Positions 24,388 through 32,858 of a stretch of 35,842 nt of DNA are shown piece by piece. A program made the translations under genes and the position numbers. Below the pieces are notes generated by a model that worked only from the letters and a program-made list of their open reading frames with translations, had not been told where the DNA came from and searched no databases. Position 1 is the first letter of the stretch. Each line of letters starts with the position of its first letter. Source of the stretch: Ornithomonoglobus_A sp045537455 (GTDB lineage Bacteria > Bacillota > Clostridia > UBA1381); assembly GCA_045537455.1 (NCBI GenBank), contig JAZSPM010000066.1, positions 1-35,842 on the forward strand. Direction: 5' to 3'.

Positions 24388-25224
24388 ATGTTTGGATATA
24401 TTCAGGCAAATTTAAAAGACCTTTCTGAAGAAGAACAAATCCGTTATCGCAGTGCATATTGCGGTTTGTGCCGCACTCTTGGTGAAAAACACGGAATCAG
24501 TGCAAAGCTTGCACTGTCATACGACCTTACCTTTGTTGCTCTGCTTCTTTCTTCGCTCTATGAACCTGATGAAAAAAACGGCAATGAGCGTTGCATTATG
24601 CACCCTTTGAAAAAACACGAGTATATGACAAACATATATACAGAATATGCGGCTGATATGACATTAGCATTAACCTATTTTAACAGTCTTGACGATTGGA
24701 AGGATGATAAAAATATAAGCAGAAAGTGCTATGCATCACTGCTTTCTTCAAAATATGACAGTGTAAAAGAAAAATGGCCGAAGCAATGCAGTACAATTGA
24801 AAGAGAGCTTGAAAAGTTATCCGAGATTGAAAAGCAGAAAGTGGCTAATCCGGATGAAGCTGCAAACTGCTGCGGCAGATTTATGGAGGCTGTTTTAGTT
24901 CCGAGGTCTGATAATTGGGAGCCGTACTTACGAAAAATCGGCTTTGGTCTTGGCAAATTCATTTATATAGCAGATGCCGCTTGTGATTATTACAGCGACA
25001 TAAAAAAAGGCAGTTACAACCCGTTGGTGCTGACGGGTGAAACACCGGAAAATATAAGACCGGCACTGACCGGAATTCTCGGCAATGTTTCAAAGGCATT
25101 TGAAACTCTGCCACTCTTGCAAGATAAACATTTACTTAAAAATATACTTTATTCCGGTATCTGGCTCAAATACAATATTGGGATGGAGAAAAATCAGAAA
25201 TCGCAGAAAGGAGCTTTTAAATGA
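24388..25224 (+). CDS. DUF5685-family protein
   Basis: 278 residues. The opening MFGYIQANLKDLSEEEQIRYRSAYCGLCRTL is the conserved start of this family, with a CGLC pair (about 29-32). Further conserved elements are YDLTFVALLLSSLYEP, an NCCGR segment and DAACDYYSDIKKGSYNPL, an Asp-rich motif recalling the helical prenyl-synthase-like fold. Function is unknown. It overlaps the J-protein gene by four bases, suggesting a working partnership with the chaperone pair. Confidence 0.75.
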   Translation: MFGYIQANLKDLSEEEQIRYRSAYCGLCRTLGEKHGISAKLALSYDLTFVALLLSSLYEPDEKNGNERCIMHPLKKHEYMTNIYTEYAADMTLALTYFNSLDDWKDDKNISRKCYASLLSSKYDSVKEKWPKQCSTIERELEKLSEIEKQKVANPDEAANCCGRFMEAVLVPRSDNWEPYLRKIGFGLGKFIYIADAACDYYSDIKKGSYNPLVLTGETPENIRPALTGILGNVSKAFETLPLLQDKHLLKNILYSGIWLKYNIGMEKNQKSQKGAFK

Positions 25225-26000
25225 TTGACGATTCATATAAAGTGTTAGGAGTTTCCCGTAATGCGACTCAGGAAGAAATCAAAAAAGCATACAGGCAATG
25301 TGCGAAAAAATATCATCCCGACCTGCACCCGAATGATCCGGAAGCAACACGGAAAATGAATGAGGCAAACGAGGCATATGATATGCTTATGAATCCTGAA
25401 AAATATGCTGCAAAACGAGCACAACAACAGCAGGCACAGCAACAAAGACAATATTACAACCAAAACACAGGCGGATATAACGGTGGTTATGGCGGTTACG
25501 GAGGCTATGGCAACAATCGTTCTTACGGTGGCGAAAGCCGTGGAAATTCTTATGGCGGATTTGAGGATTTCGACTTTGAGGACATTTTCGGTTTTGGATT
25601 TGGCGGTAGTTCTTCATACAGACCACAAACACAACCCGGTGACAGTATAACAATTCAAAGAGCAATCGCTTCCATAAATGCAAGGCGTTATCAGGAAGCT
25701 GTAAATCTTCTTATGACAGTTGCAAGTGTCAGTAGAAATGCAAGATGGCACTACTTATCCGCCCTTGCAAATAACGGTCTTGGAAATACAATTCTTGCAA
25801 CAGAACATATAAGCAAGGCTGTTCAGATGGAACCGAATAATCAGATTTACAGACGGCTCTATCAAGAGTTTAGAAGTGCAGGTCAAACATACGAAACAAA
25901 TGCAAGAGGCTTTGATATGTATGCCGCACATATGCAGAAAATCTGTTTCGGTCTTTGCATGGCTCAGATGTGCTGCCCGATATGCAGATGTTATTGTTGA
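25221..26000 (+). CDS. Non-canonical J-domain protein with Cys-rich tail
   Basis: 259 residues. The J domain (about 4-64) has the essential HPD at 32-34, so it should stimulate an Hsp70. A Gln-rich stretch and a Gly/Tyr-rich region (about 85-145) follow, then a helical TPR-like segment (about 150-215). The final 20 residues are hydrophobic and contain seven cysteines (ICFGLCMAQMCCPICRCYC). The zinc-finger and substrate-binding domains of true DnaJ are missing. Its natural partner is the adjacent DnaK. The tail may anchor it at a membrane or bind metal, which is inference. Confidence 0.85.
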   Translation: MIDDSYKVLGVSRNATQEEIKKAYRQCAKKYHPDLHPNDPEATRKMNEANEAYDMLMNPEKYAAKRAQQQQAQQQRQYYNQNTGGYNGGYGGYGGYGNNRSYGGESRGNSYGGFEDFDFEDIFGFGFGGSSSYRPQTQPGDSITIQRAIASINARRYQEAVNLLMTVASVSRNARWHYLSALANNGLGNTILATEHISKAVQMEPNNQIYRRLYQEFRSAGQTYETNARGFDMYAAHMQKICFGLCMAQMCCPICRCYC

Positions 26001-26024
26001 AAATTTGAAAGGATTTGATATAAA

Positions 26025-27800
26025 ATGGGTAAAATAATTGGTATAGACTTAGGTACAACAAACAGTTGTGTATCTGTTGTTGAAGGTGGCAGTCCCGTAA
26101 TTATTCCAAATGAAAACGGCGGCAGAACAACGCCTAGTATAGTTGCATTTAATTCTGTTGGCGAAAGACTTGTGGGCAGTCTGGCACAAAGACAAGCTAC
26201 TGTAAATGCAGAACGAACTATCAGTTCGGTAAAAAGGCATATGGGTACCGACTGGAGAAAAAACATTGACGGCAAAAACTATACTCCGCAGGAAATCAGT
26301 GCAATGATACTCAGAAAGCTTAAAAAGGATGCCGAAGATTATCTCGGTGAACCTGTTACAGAAGCGGTAATCACGGTTCCTGCATACTTTAATGACATTC
26401 AAAGACAAGCTACAAAGGATGCCGGGAAAATTGCAGGCCTTGAGGTTAAACGAATTATAAATGAACCGACTGCCGCAGCACTTGCATACGGATTAAATAA
26501 TGGCACAGCACAAAAAATAATGGTTTATGATTTGGGCGGCGGTACGTTTGACGTATCTATAATTGAAATCGGTGACGGCGTAATTGAGGTTCTGGCAACT
26601 GCCGGTGACAACCATCTCGGCGGAGATGATTTTGATGAAAGATTAACGCAGTACCTTGTCAGCCAAATCAAAAGTCAGTATCACGCTGATGTAACAAAAG
26701 ATTTAACGGCTATGAGTCGTGTAAGAGAAGCTGCAGAACAGGCGAAAAAAGAATTATCAGGTTCTGAAAACGCCAATATAAATCTGCCGTATCTTACGCA
26801 GGCACACGGAAGTCCTGTAAATGTGGATATCAGCATTTCCCGAATGAAATTTAATGAACTTACAAGGGATATTGTTGACAGAACCGCTACACCTGTTCAC
26901 ACTGCGTTAAACGATGCAGGGATCGCTCCCTCTGAGCTTAGCCGTGTACTTTTGGTTGGCGGTTCAACAAGAATTCCGGCAGTTCAGGATAAAGTAAAAG
27001 CATTAACCGGAATCACACCGTCTAAAAATATCAATCCTGACGAATGTGTGGCAACAGGAGCTGCAATTCAGGGAGATACCTTATCGGGCGGAAGTATTCA
27101 GCTCTATGGAAACGGTGAAGGAATACTTCTTCTTGATGTAACACCGCTGAGCTTATCCATTGAAACTGTAGGAGGTGTTGCAACACGACTTGTGGAAAGA
27201 AATACAACTCTTCCTGTTCATTATTCTCAGGTGTTTTCAACGGCGGCTCCTTATCAGTCAAGCGTTGATATCCATGTCCTTCAGGGTGAAAGACCAATGG
27301 CAAAGGATAATAAAACCATTGGAAAGTTTCAGCTTAAAGGCATCAGAAAAGCTCCTGCCGGAGTGCCGCAGATTGAGGTAACCTTTGATATAGATACAAA
27401 CGGTATCTTAACCGTATCGGCAAAGGATTTAGATACCGGAAAAGAAAATCAGATTACTATTACCGCAAATGAAAAAATGTCCGATTTTGAGATTGAGCAG
27501 GCAATTCGTGATGCCGAGACCTATGCAGCTCAGGATAATACAAGGCGTTCAGCACTCGAGGTAACTGGGGAAGCACAAAAGCTTCTTGCTACATCAGAAC
27601 AGGCACTTGCCAAATGCGGAAAGCAGATTGATAAAGCAGAGAAAAAGCAAGTTAAAGCTGATATTGCAGCATTAAGAAAAATCTTATTTAAAACCAAGCC
27701 TGCAAACTTAACGGAAGGACAAATAACAGACATACGCAATGCAATGAATGTATTGGAAGGCTCAAGCAGCCATGTTCGCTCTCTTGCAGGTGACAACTAA
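26025..27800 (+). CDS. dnaK: DnaK (Hsp70) chaperone, island paralogue
   Basis: 591 residues. The nucleotide-binding domain has GIDLGTTNSCV (6-16), YDLGGGTFDVS and the VGGSTRIPAV motif. The interdomain linker reads LLLDVTPLSLSIETVGG (normally SLGIE), then a beta substrate-binding domain and a short helical lid. It ends in SHVRSLAGDN without the usual long acidic tail. Neither grpE nor hrcA is nearby, and no CIRCE operator is visible in the 24-bp gap upstream, so it is unlikely to be the housekeeping heat-shock operon. It is cotranscribed with the J-protein from promoter 8. Confidence 0.88.
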   Translation: MGKIIGIDLGTTNSCVSVVEGGSPVIIPNENGGRTTPSIVAFNSVGERLVGSLAQRQATVNAERTISSVKRHMGTDWRKNIDGKNYTPQEISAMILRKLKKDAEDYLGEPVTEAVITVPAYFNDIQRQATKDAGKIAGLEVKRIINEPTAAALAYGLNNGTAQKIMVYDLGGGTFDVSIIEIGDGVIEVLATAGDNHLGGDDFDERLTQYLVSQIKSQYHADVTKDLTAMSRVREAAEQAKKELSGSENANINLPYLTQAHGSPVNVDISISRMKFNELTRDIVDRTATPVHTALNDAGIAPSELSRVLLVGGSTRIPAVQDKVKALTGITPSKNINPDECVATGAAIQGDTLSGGSIQLYGNGEGILLLDVTPLSLSIETVGGVATRLVERNTTLPVHYSQVFSTAAPYQSSVDIHVLQGERPMAKDNKTIGKFQLKGIRKAPAGVPQIEVTFDIDTNGILTVSAKDLDTGKENQITITANEKMSDFEIEQAIRDAETYAAQDNTRRSALEVTGEAQKLLATSEQALAKCGKQIDKAEKKQVKADIAALRKILFKTKPANLTEGQITDIRNAMNVLEGSSSHVRSLAGDN

Positions 27801-27827
27801 ATTTTGTATAAGGAAGGGAGACTCACT

Positions 27828-28808
27828 ATGAAGAAAAGTACAAAGGCAATACTCATTGGTTCAGGTGCAGTTTTGACCGGTGCCGCAGCAGTAGCTGCTG
27901 TAGTTTCTCATAAAACAACAAAAACACTGGTAAATACAGCTCTTGACCGTGAAATGCCCAAAGCAATGAAAAACAGACCTATGTATAAATCGGAAAAGGA
28001 TGAAAATCTTCTTGCCTTCTTAAAAGAAAAATCAGAAAAACTGAAAAATAGTGTTACTGAAACAGTAGAAATCACCGGACAGGACGGCAAAAAGTTGATA
28101 GGACACTGGCACCATAATGAAAATGATAAGAGAATAATCATAGCAATGCATGGATGGCGTTCATCCTGGACTAATGATTTTGCAGGAATATTTGATTTCT
28201 GGCATGATAACGGATGCAGCGTTCTGTATGCTGAACAACGGGCACAAAACGGCAGTGATGGAGATTATATGGGCTTTGGTATGCTCGAAAGATACGACTG
28301 TCTTGATTGGATAAACTGGGCAAATGAGCAGAACAAGGATAATCTTCCGATATACCTTGCCGGAATATCTATGGGTGATTCAACTGTGCTTATGACAAGC
28401 GGCTTTAAGCTCCCCGAAAATGTTCACGGCATTATGGCAGACTGTGGGTTTACATCTGCAAAGGCAATATGGAAGCACGTAGCCCAAAATAACATGCATT
28501 TGTCGTATAATATCCATAGCCGGATGATAGAAGATTTATGTAAAAAGAAAATTAATATTTCAACTGAGGATTATACAACTCTTGATGCTTTGAAAGAAAA
28601 CAAGATTCCCGTTCTGTTTGTTCACGGCACAGATGATGATTTTGTCCCAATTGATATGACATACGAAAACTATAAAGCTTGCATAGCTCCCAAGAAATTA
28701 TTAGTTGTACCGGGAGCAAATCACGCTATGAGTTATATTGTTGATAAAGACGGATACGAAAAAACAGTAAAGGAATTCTGGCAAGAAAATGATATATTAA
28801 AAAGTTAA
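27828..28808 (+). CDS. Membrane-anchored alpha/beta hydrolase
   Basis: 326 residues. An N-terminal signal-anchor helix (about 5-28, TKAILIGSGAVLTGAAAVAAVV) is followed by an alpha/beta hydrolase domain. The nucleophile elbow is GISMGDS, the acid is in HGTDDDFVP, and the catalytic His is in GANHAMSY, so the triad is complete. It resembles the BEM46/YqkD-like group (MHGWRSS oxyanion region). Substrate unknown: an acyl ester or lipid is plausible. The start at 27828 is preferred because AAGGAAGGGAG lies upstream. Confidence 0.82.
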   Translation: MKKSTKAILIGSGAVLTGAAAVAAVVSHKTTKTLVNTALDREMPKAMKNRPMYKSEKDENLLAFLKEKSEKLKNSVTETVEITGQDGKKLIGHWHHNENDKRIIIAMHGWRSSWTNDFAGIFDFWHDNGCSVLYAEQRAQNGSDGDYMGFGMLERYDCLDWINWANEQNKDNLPIYLAGISMGDSTVLMTSGFKLPENVHGIMADCGFTSAKAIWKHVAQNNMHLSYNIHSRMIEDLCKKKINISTEDYTTLDALKENKIPVLFVHGTDDDFVPIDMTYENYKACIAPKKLLVVPGANHAMSYIVDKDGYEKTVKEFWQENDILKS

Positions 28809-28824
28809 AAAAGGAGACCACTAT

Positions 28825-29703
28825 ATGCAAAAAATAGGTATTGTAACGGATAGTCATTGCGGCATATCTCGTGAAGAAGCAAGTAAGTACGGAATAAGGG
28901 TTTTGCCAATGCCCTTATACATAGATGATGATTGCTTGTACGAAGGAACTACGATTTCACGGTTGGATTTTTTTGAAAGACTAAAGACCTGCGAAAAAGT
29001 CAGCACTTCACAAGCCTCACCTGCCGAAGTAATGGATTTATGGAATGAAAGTCTTACAGAATATGAAACTGTCCTTTATATGCCTATGAGCAGCGGTCTC
29101 AGCGGAGCATGTAATACAGCTAAATTATTTGCTGAGGATGATGAATTTAAAAATAGAGTTTTTGTTGTTGACAATGGAAGAATATCAACACCTATGCACC
29201 GTTCAATCTTAGATGCGGTAGAGCTTATTGACGAGGGTTATAGTGCAAAGGAAATAAAAGACATTCTCGAATCTGAAAAAGATAAAATGTCCATTTATAT
29301 AGCCGTAGAAACCTTGGAGTATCTAAAAAAAGGCGGCAGAATATCAAGCACCACTGCAGCTATCGGAACGATTCTTGATATTAAGCCGATACTAAGACTT
29401 CATACAGGTCTTTTGGAACAGTTTGAAAAATGCAGAGGCTCTAAAAAGGCAAAGCGTATTATGCTTGAATCTATAAAAGACGATATTGAAAACAAATTCA
29501 AAGACTATAATGATGATGAAATATACTTGTTAGCCGCTACAAGTGCTGATGAAGAAGCAACAAATAAGTGGATAGAGCAAATAAAGGAATATTTTCCCGG
29601 AAAAGAAATTTTATGTGATCCTCTGTCTCTCGGAATATGCTGTCATACAGGCGAAGGTGCGCTCGGTATTGGAATTTCATGCCGACCAAAAAGAATTAAA
29701 TAA
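28825..29703 (+). CDS. DegV-family fatty-acid-binding protein
   Basis: 292 residues. DegV features include IGIVTDSHCGIS at the N-terminus, the VSTSQASPAE loop with Ser and Thr that contacts the fatty acid, YMPMSSGLSGACNTA, and ETLEYLKKGGRIS. Relatives (FakB) present fatty acids to the kinase FakA for phospholipid synthesis; no FakA is in the window. AAAGGAG precedes the ATG. It is the last gene of the operon and is followed by a strong terminator. Confidence 0.87.
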   Translation: MQKIGIVTDSHCGISREEASKYGIRVLPMPLYIDDDCLYEGTTISRLDFFERLKTCEKVSTSQASPAEVMDLWNESLTEYETVLYMPMSSGLSGACNTAKLFAEDDEFKNRVFVVDNGRISTPMHRSILDAVELIDEGYSAKEIKDILESEKDKMSIYIAVETLEYLKKGGRISSTTAAIGTILDIKPILRLHTGLLEQFEKCRGSKKAKRIMLESIKDDIENKFKDYNDDEIYLLAATSADEEATNKWIEQIKEYFPGKEILCDPLSLGICCHTGEGALGIGISCRPKRIK

Positions 29704-29718
29704 TATTATATGAGTTAA

Positions 29719-29760
29719 AACAAGTCAAGGTTTAAAAGAATACCTTGGCTTGTTTATTTT
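29719..29760 (+). terminator. Terminator of the ABC-to-DegV operon
   Basis: AACAAGTCAAGGT (29719-29731) pairs with ACCTTGGCTTGTT (29742-29754), 13 bp with one G-U pair and a 10-base loop, then TATTTT. Its 3' arm shares three bases with regulon box 9. Confidence 0.8.
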
Positions 29761-29784
29761 CAGTTTAGTTTTTTATTGTAAAAT
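29752..29784 (+). promoter_or_regulatory. Regulon promoter 9
   Basis: GTTTATTTTCAGTTTA (29752-29767), an 11-bp spacer, then TAAAAT (29779-29784). It drives the alarmone synthetase/FtsH operon. Confidence 0.78.
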
Positions 29785-29819
29785 AGCCTCACGATGAATA
29801 AAAAGAGAGGATTTTGTTG

Positions 29820-30584
29820 ATGAATGAAATAAAAATCACAAGCAGTAATTTCCGGCAGCAGATAATCGATGCCTTTAAGGAAACCTCCTTTGATATGGCA
29901 TACGAAATGACAAAACCCTATATAGAGCTGATGAGCTACTATAAGTGTGCAATGATGGAAATTGAAACAAAATTCAATGTTTTAAATGAAGAATATGCAT
30001 TCAAGCATGACCGCAACCCCATCAGCAGTATCAAAACAAGACTGAAATCACCTAAAAGTGTAAAAGAAAAACTTAAAAGAAAAGGCTTTTCTCTTACTCT
30101 TGCTGGCATAGAGGAAAACATAAAGGATGTCGCCGGAATCAGAGTTGTATGCAATTCTCCGGAGGATGTATATACATTAGCTGAATCGCTTTTAAAACAG
30201 GATGACATCACTTTGGTTGAAAAAAAGGATTATATCAAAAATCCAAAACCGAACGGCTACAGAAGCTTTCATATGATTGTTGAAATTCCTATTTATCTAG
30301 CTTATGAAAAGAAAAAAATGAAGGTGGAAATTCAGCTTAGAACCATCGCTATGGATTTCTGGGCAACCTTAGAGCATCAGCTTCGCTATAAAAAGGATGT
30401 TGAATTCACCGATGATATGGCAGAAGAGCTTTATGAATGTGCACAGCTTAGTGCCGAACTGGATTTGAGAATGGAAACACTGAGGAAAAGAGTTGATGCT
30501 GCAGCATCAAAAAACACAAGCGACACAAACCAAATTCAGAGTCCTCTGTTCAGGTTGGTGCAAGGCATAGACAATATTAAATAA
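29820..30584 (+). CDS. Small alarmone synthetase (RelA/SpoT synthetase domain only)
   Basis: 254 residues, with the RelA/SpoT synthetase domain and no hydrolase or TGS/ACT regulatory domains. Motifs: IKDVAGIRVVC, PKPNGYRSFHMIVEIP (substrate-binding Tyr loop) and VEIQLRTIAMDFWATLEHQL. It should make (p)ppGpp from GTP or GDP and ATP. It resembles RelQ/YjbM-type enzymes but is longer at both ends. The start is ATG 29820 with AGAGAGG upstream. Regulon promoter 9 links alarmone production to the same stress signal as the proteases. Confidence 0.87.
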   Translation: MNEIKITSSNFRQQIIDAFKETSFDMAYEMTKPYIELMSYYKCAMMEIETKFNVLNEEYAFKHDRNPISSIKTRLKSPKSVKEKLKRKGFSLTLAGIEENIKDVAGIRVVCNSPEDVYTLAESLLKQDDITLVEKKDYIKNPKPNGYRSFHMIVEIPIYLAYEKKKMKVEIQLRTIAMDFWATLEHQLRYKKDVEFTDDMAEELYECAQLSAELDLRMETLRKRVDAAASKNTSDTNQIQSPLFRLVQGIDNIK

Positions 30585-30598
30585 GGAGAGTAACTTAA

Positions 30599-32413
30599 AT
30601 GAATGAAGTAAAAAAGCCAAGAAAACCGCTTTTATTCTATTATGGTATAGCTATGACAATACTATTTCTTATCAATATGTTTGCACTGCCGAATATTCTG
30701 CAAAGGCAAATAAAAGAGGTTGATTACGGAACGTTCATAAGTATGACGGAAACGAAGGAAATCGGACTTGTAGAAATTCAGGATAACCAAATTGTTTTTA
30801 CAGACAAAACCAAAGAAAATGTTTATAAGACAGGTTTAGTAAATGACCCCGGAATGACAGAAAGACTGTATCTGTCCGGAGCAAAATTTTCAAAGGAAAT
30901 TGTAAAAGAAGCTTCTCCTCTTACATCGTTTCTTGTGTCATGGGTTCTTCCTATGCTGATGTTTGTAGGCATAGGACAATTACTTTCACGCCAGATGATG
31001 AAAAAGATGGGCGGTTCCGATTCCATGATGTTTAATATGGGAAAAAGTAATGCCAAGATTTATGTAAAGTCATCTAACGGCATTAAGTTTGCCGATGTTG
31101 CAGGTGAAGACGAAGCAAAGGAAAATCTCACAGAAATTGTGGATTATTTGCATAACCCGAAAAAATATTCTGAAATCGGTGCTTCCATGCCGAAGGGCAT
31201 TCTTCTTGTAGGCCCTCCGGGAACGGGTAAAACTATGCTTGCAAAAGCGGTTGCGGGTGAAGCAAATGTGCCTTTCTTCTCAATGTCAGGTTCAGAATTT
31301 GTTGAAATGTTCGTTGGTATGGGTGCATCAAAGGTTCGTGACCTCTTCAAGCAGGCAAAAGAAAAGGCTCCGTGTATTGTATTTATAGATGAAATTGATG
31401 CAATCGGAGGAAAACGAAACAGCGGTGGTATGGGTGGACATGACGAACGCGAACAGACACTCAACCAGCTTCTCACAGAGATGGATGGCTTTGAGGGAAA
31501 TACAGGCGTTATCATCCTTGCAGCCACAAACAGACCAGAATCTCTTGATCCGGCACTTACTCGCCCCGGCAGATTTGACCGCCGTGTACCTGTTGAACTA
31601 CCTGACCTTAAAGGAAGAGAAGAAATTTTAAAAGTACACGCAAAGAAAATAAAAACTGAACCTTCCATAGACTATAGCCAAGTTGCAAAAATGGCTTCCG
31701 GAGCATCAGGCGCAGAGCTTGCAAATATTGTGAATGAAGCCGCACTCCGTGCAGTACGAAGCGGCAGAACACTTGTTTCTCAGGCTGACCTTGAAGAAAG
31801 TATAGAAGTTGTTATTGCGGGTTATGAAAAGAAAAACGCAATACTGACCGATAAAGAAAAAATGATTGTTGCATATCACGAAATCGGTCATGCCCTGGTT
31901 GCTGCAAAACAAACCAACTCTGCTCCTGTTCAAAAAATAACCATAATTCCAAGAACATCCGGTGCCCTTGGCTATACAATGCAGGTTGAGGACGGCAATC
32001 ATTACCTTATGAGTAAGGAAGAAATCGAAAACAAAATAGCAACTTATACAGGCGGTCGTGCTGCTGAAGAACTCATATTCGGCAGTGTTACCACCGGAGC
32101 ATCAAATGATATTGAGCAGGCAACAAAGCTTGCAAGAGCAATGATTACAAGATTTGGTATGAGTGATGAATTTGATATGGTGGCTATGGAAACCGTTACA
32201 AACCAATATCTCGGTGGTGACGCATCTTTAGCCTGCAGTGCTGAAACACAGACAAAAATAGACAATCAGGTTGTTAACCTTGTCAAGACACAGCACGAAA
32301 AAGCAAAGCAAATTCTCGCGGATAACAAAATAAAGCTTGACGAGCTTGCTAAGTACCTTTATGAGCATGAAACTATCACAGGCGAAGAATTTATGCGGAT
32401 TTTGGAGGAATGA
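30599..32413 (+). CDS. ftsH: FtsH-type membrane AAA+ zinc protease
   Basis: 604 residues. Two membrane helices (about 12-31 and 108-130) flank a small extracytoplasmic domain. The AAA+ module has Walker A GPPGTGKT (205-212), Walker B VFIDEID (261-267) and the second region of homology NRPESLDPALTRPGRFDR (311-328). The zinc site is H427-E-I-G-H431 (usual HEAGH). It extracts and degrades membrane and soluble substrates. AAGGAG lies upstream, 14 bp after the alarmone synthetase. The tilS/hpt neighbourhood of many housekeeping ftsH genes is absent, so this may be a paralogue. Confidence 0.92.
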   Translation: MNEVKKPRKPLLFYYGIAMTILFLINMFALPNILQRQIKEVDYGTFISMTETKEIGLVEIQDNQIVFTDKTKENVYKTGLVNDPGMTERLYLSGAKFSKEIVKEASPLTSFLVSWVLPMLMFVGIGQLLSRQMMKKMGGSDSMMFNMGKSNAKIYVKSSNGIKFADVAGEDEAKENLTEIVDYLHNPKKYSEIGASMPKGILLVGPPGTGKTMLAKAVAGEANVPFFSMSGSEFVEMFVGMGASKVRDLFKQAKEKAPCIVFIDEIDAIGGKRNSGGMGGHDEREQTLNQLLTEMDGFEGNTGVIILAATNRPESLDPALTRPGRFDRRVPVELPDLKGREEILKVHAKKIKTEPSIDYSQVAKMASGASGAELANIVNEAALRAVRSGRTLVSQADLEESIEVVIAGYEKKNAILTDKEKMIVAYHEIGHALVAAKQTNSAPVQKITIIPRTSGALGYTMQVEDGNHYLMSKEEIENKIATYTGGRAAEELIFGSVTTGASNDIEQATKLARAMITRFGMSDEFDMVAMETVTNQYLGGDASLACSAETQTKIDNQVVNLVKTQHEKAKQILADNKIKLDELAKYLYEHETITGEEFMRILEE

Positions 32414-32416
32414 CGG

Positions 32417-32650
32417 ATGAAAAAACGCAGTTGCAAAATGACAACAGAAGAAAAAACAGAACACGAATTTGCTGTAAAGATAAGAAAAATGACGGATAAA
32501 CAAATATACGAATTTATCTGCGACCTCTCTGAGAAAAATTCTGTTGAGGAATTTATCGCACGACTTGAATCTCAATCCTATGCAGGCATTGGTCCTGCAA
32601 CAATAAAAAAAATTAAAGAGTTTGCAGTGGAAAATGGTTACATGCAGTGA
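32417..32650 (+). CDS. Small protein with helix-hairpin-helix-like motif
   Basis: 77 residues, charged, no membrane segment. The C-terminal half has YAGIGPATIKKIKEFA, resembling a helix-hairpin-helix DNA-binding turn (GIGPATIKKI). The start is 3 bp after the FtsH stop, with GGAGG (32403-32407) inside the end of ftsH, so it is cotranscribed. Function unknown; possibly a nucleic-acid-binding or adaptor protein. Confidence 0.6.
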   Translation: MKKRSCKMTTEEKTEHEFAVKIRKMTDKQIYEFICDLSEKNSVEEFIARLESQSYAGIGPATIKKIKEFAVENGYMQ

Positions 32651-32740
32651 TAAAGGGTATCGTAAGTGTCTGTTTGGGGCCTAAATGTATATCAAAATAT
32701 GATACACCTTAAACAAAGAAAAGCACTTTGAAAAACTTCG

Positions 32741-32769
32741 TAGACTTTCCTCATCTTCTGTGGTATCTT
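32741..32769 (+). promoter_or_regulatory. Extended -10 promoter, element type (copy B)
   Basis: TAGACT (32741-32746), a 17-bp spacer ending TGTGG, then TATCTT (32764-32769). Same design as 2237-2265 and 34565-34593. Confidence 0.6.
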
Positions 32770-32793
32770 TGTGTCACATGGAGGTGAAAGCAT

Positions 32794-32838
32794 ATGGGAA
32801 AACACACTGAAGCTTTAAGGCGATTGCATTTCGGTTAA
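32794..32838 (+). CDS. 14-residue leader peptide, copy B
   Basis: ATG at 32794 with GGAGGTGAA seven bases upstream encodes MGKHTEALRRLHFG. It matches copy A in RBS, start, KHT and LRRL core despite DNA divergence. Its LRRL codons lie in the 5' arm of a hairpin (32817-32830 with 32841-32856). Confidence 0.55.
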   Translation: MGKHTEALRRLHFG

Positions 32839-32858
32839 CGAATGTGCAACCGCCTTTT
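32817..32858 (+). promoter_or_regulatory. Hairpin overlapping leader ORF, copy B
   Basis: AAGGCGATTGCATTTCG pairs with CGAATGTGCAACCGCCTT with one A-C mismatch and a small bulge. Structure is kept relative to copy A although loop and upper stem sequences differ, which supports an RNA function. Confidence 0.45.

Noticed and set aside
26001..26024. Possible CIRCE or CtsR operators before dnaK and clpP
   Set aside because: No TTAGCACTC/GAGTGCTAA pair or CtsR-type heptad repeat is visible before either gene; the two-component box is the only shared signal.
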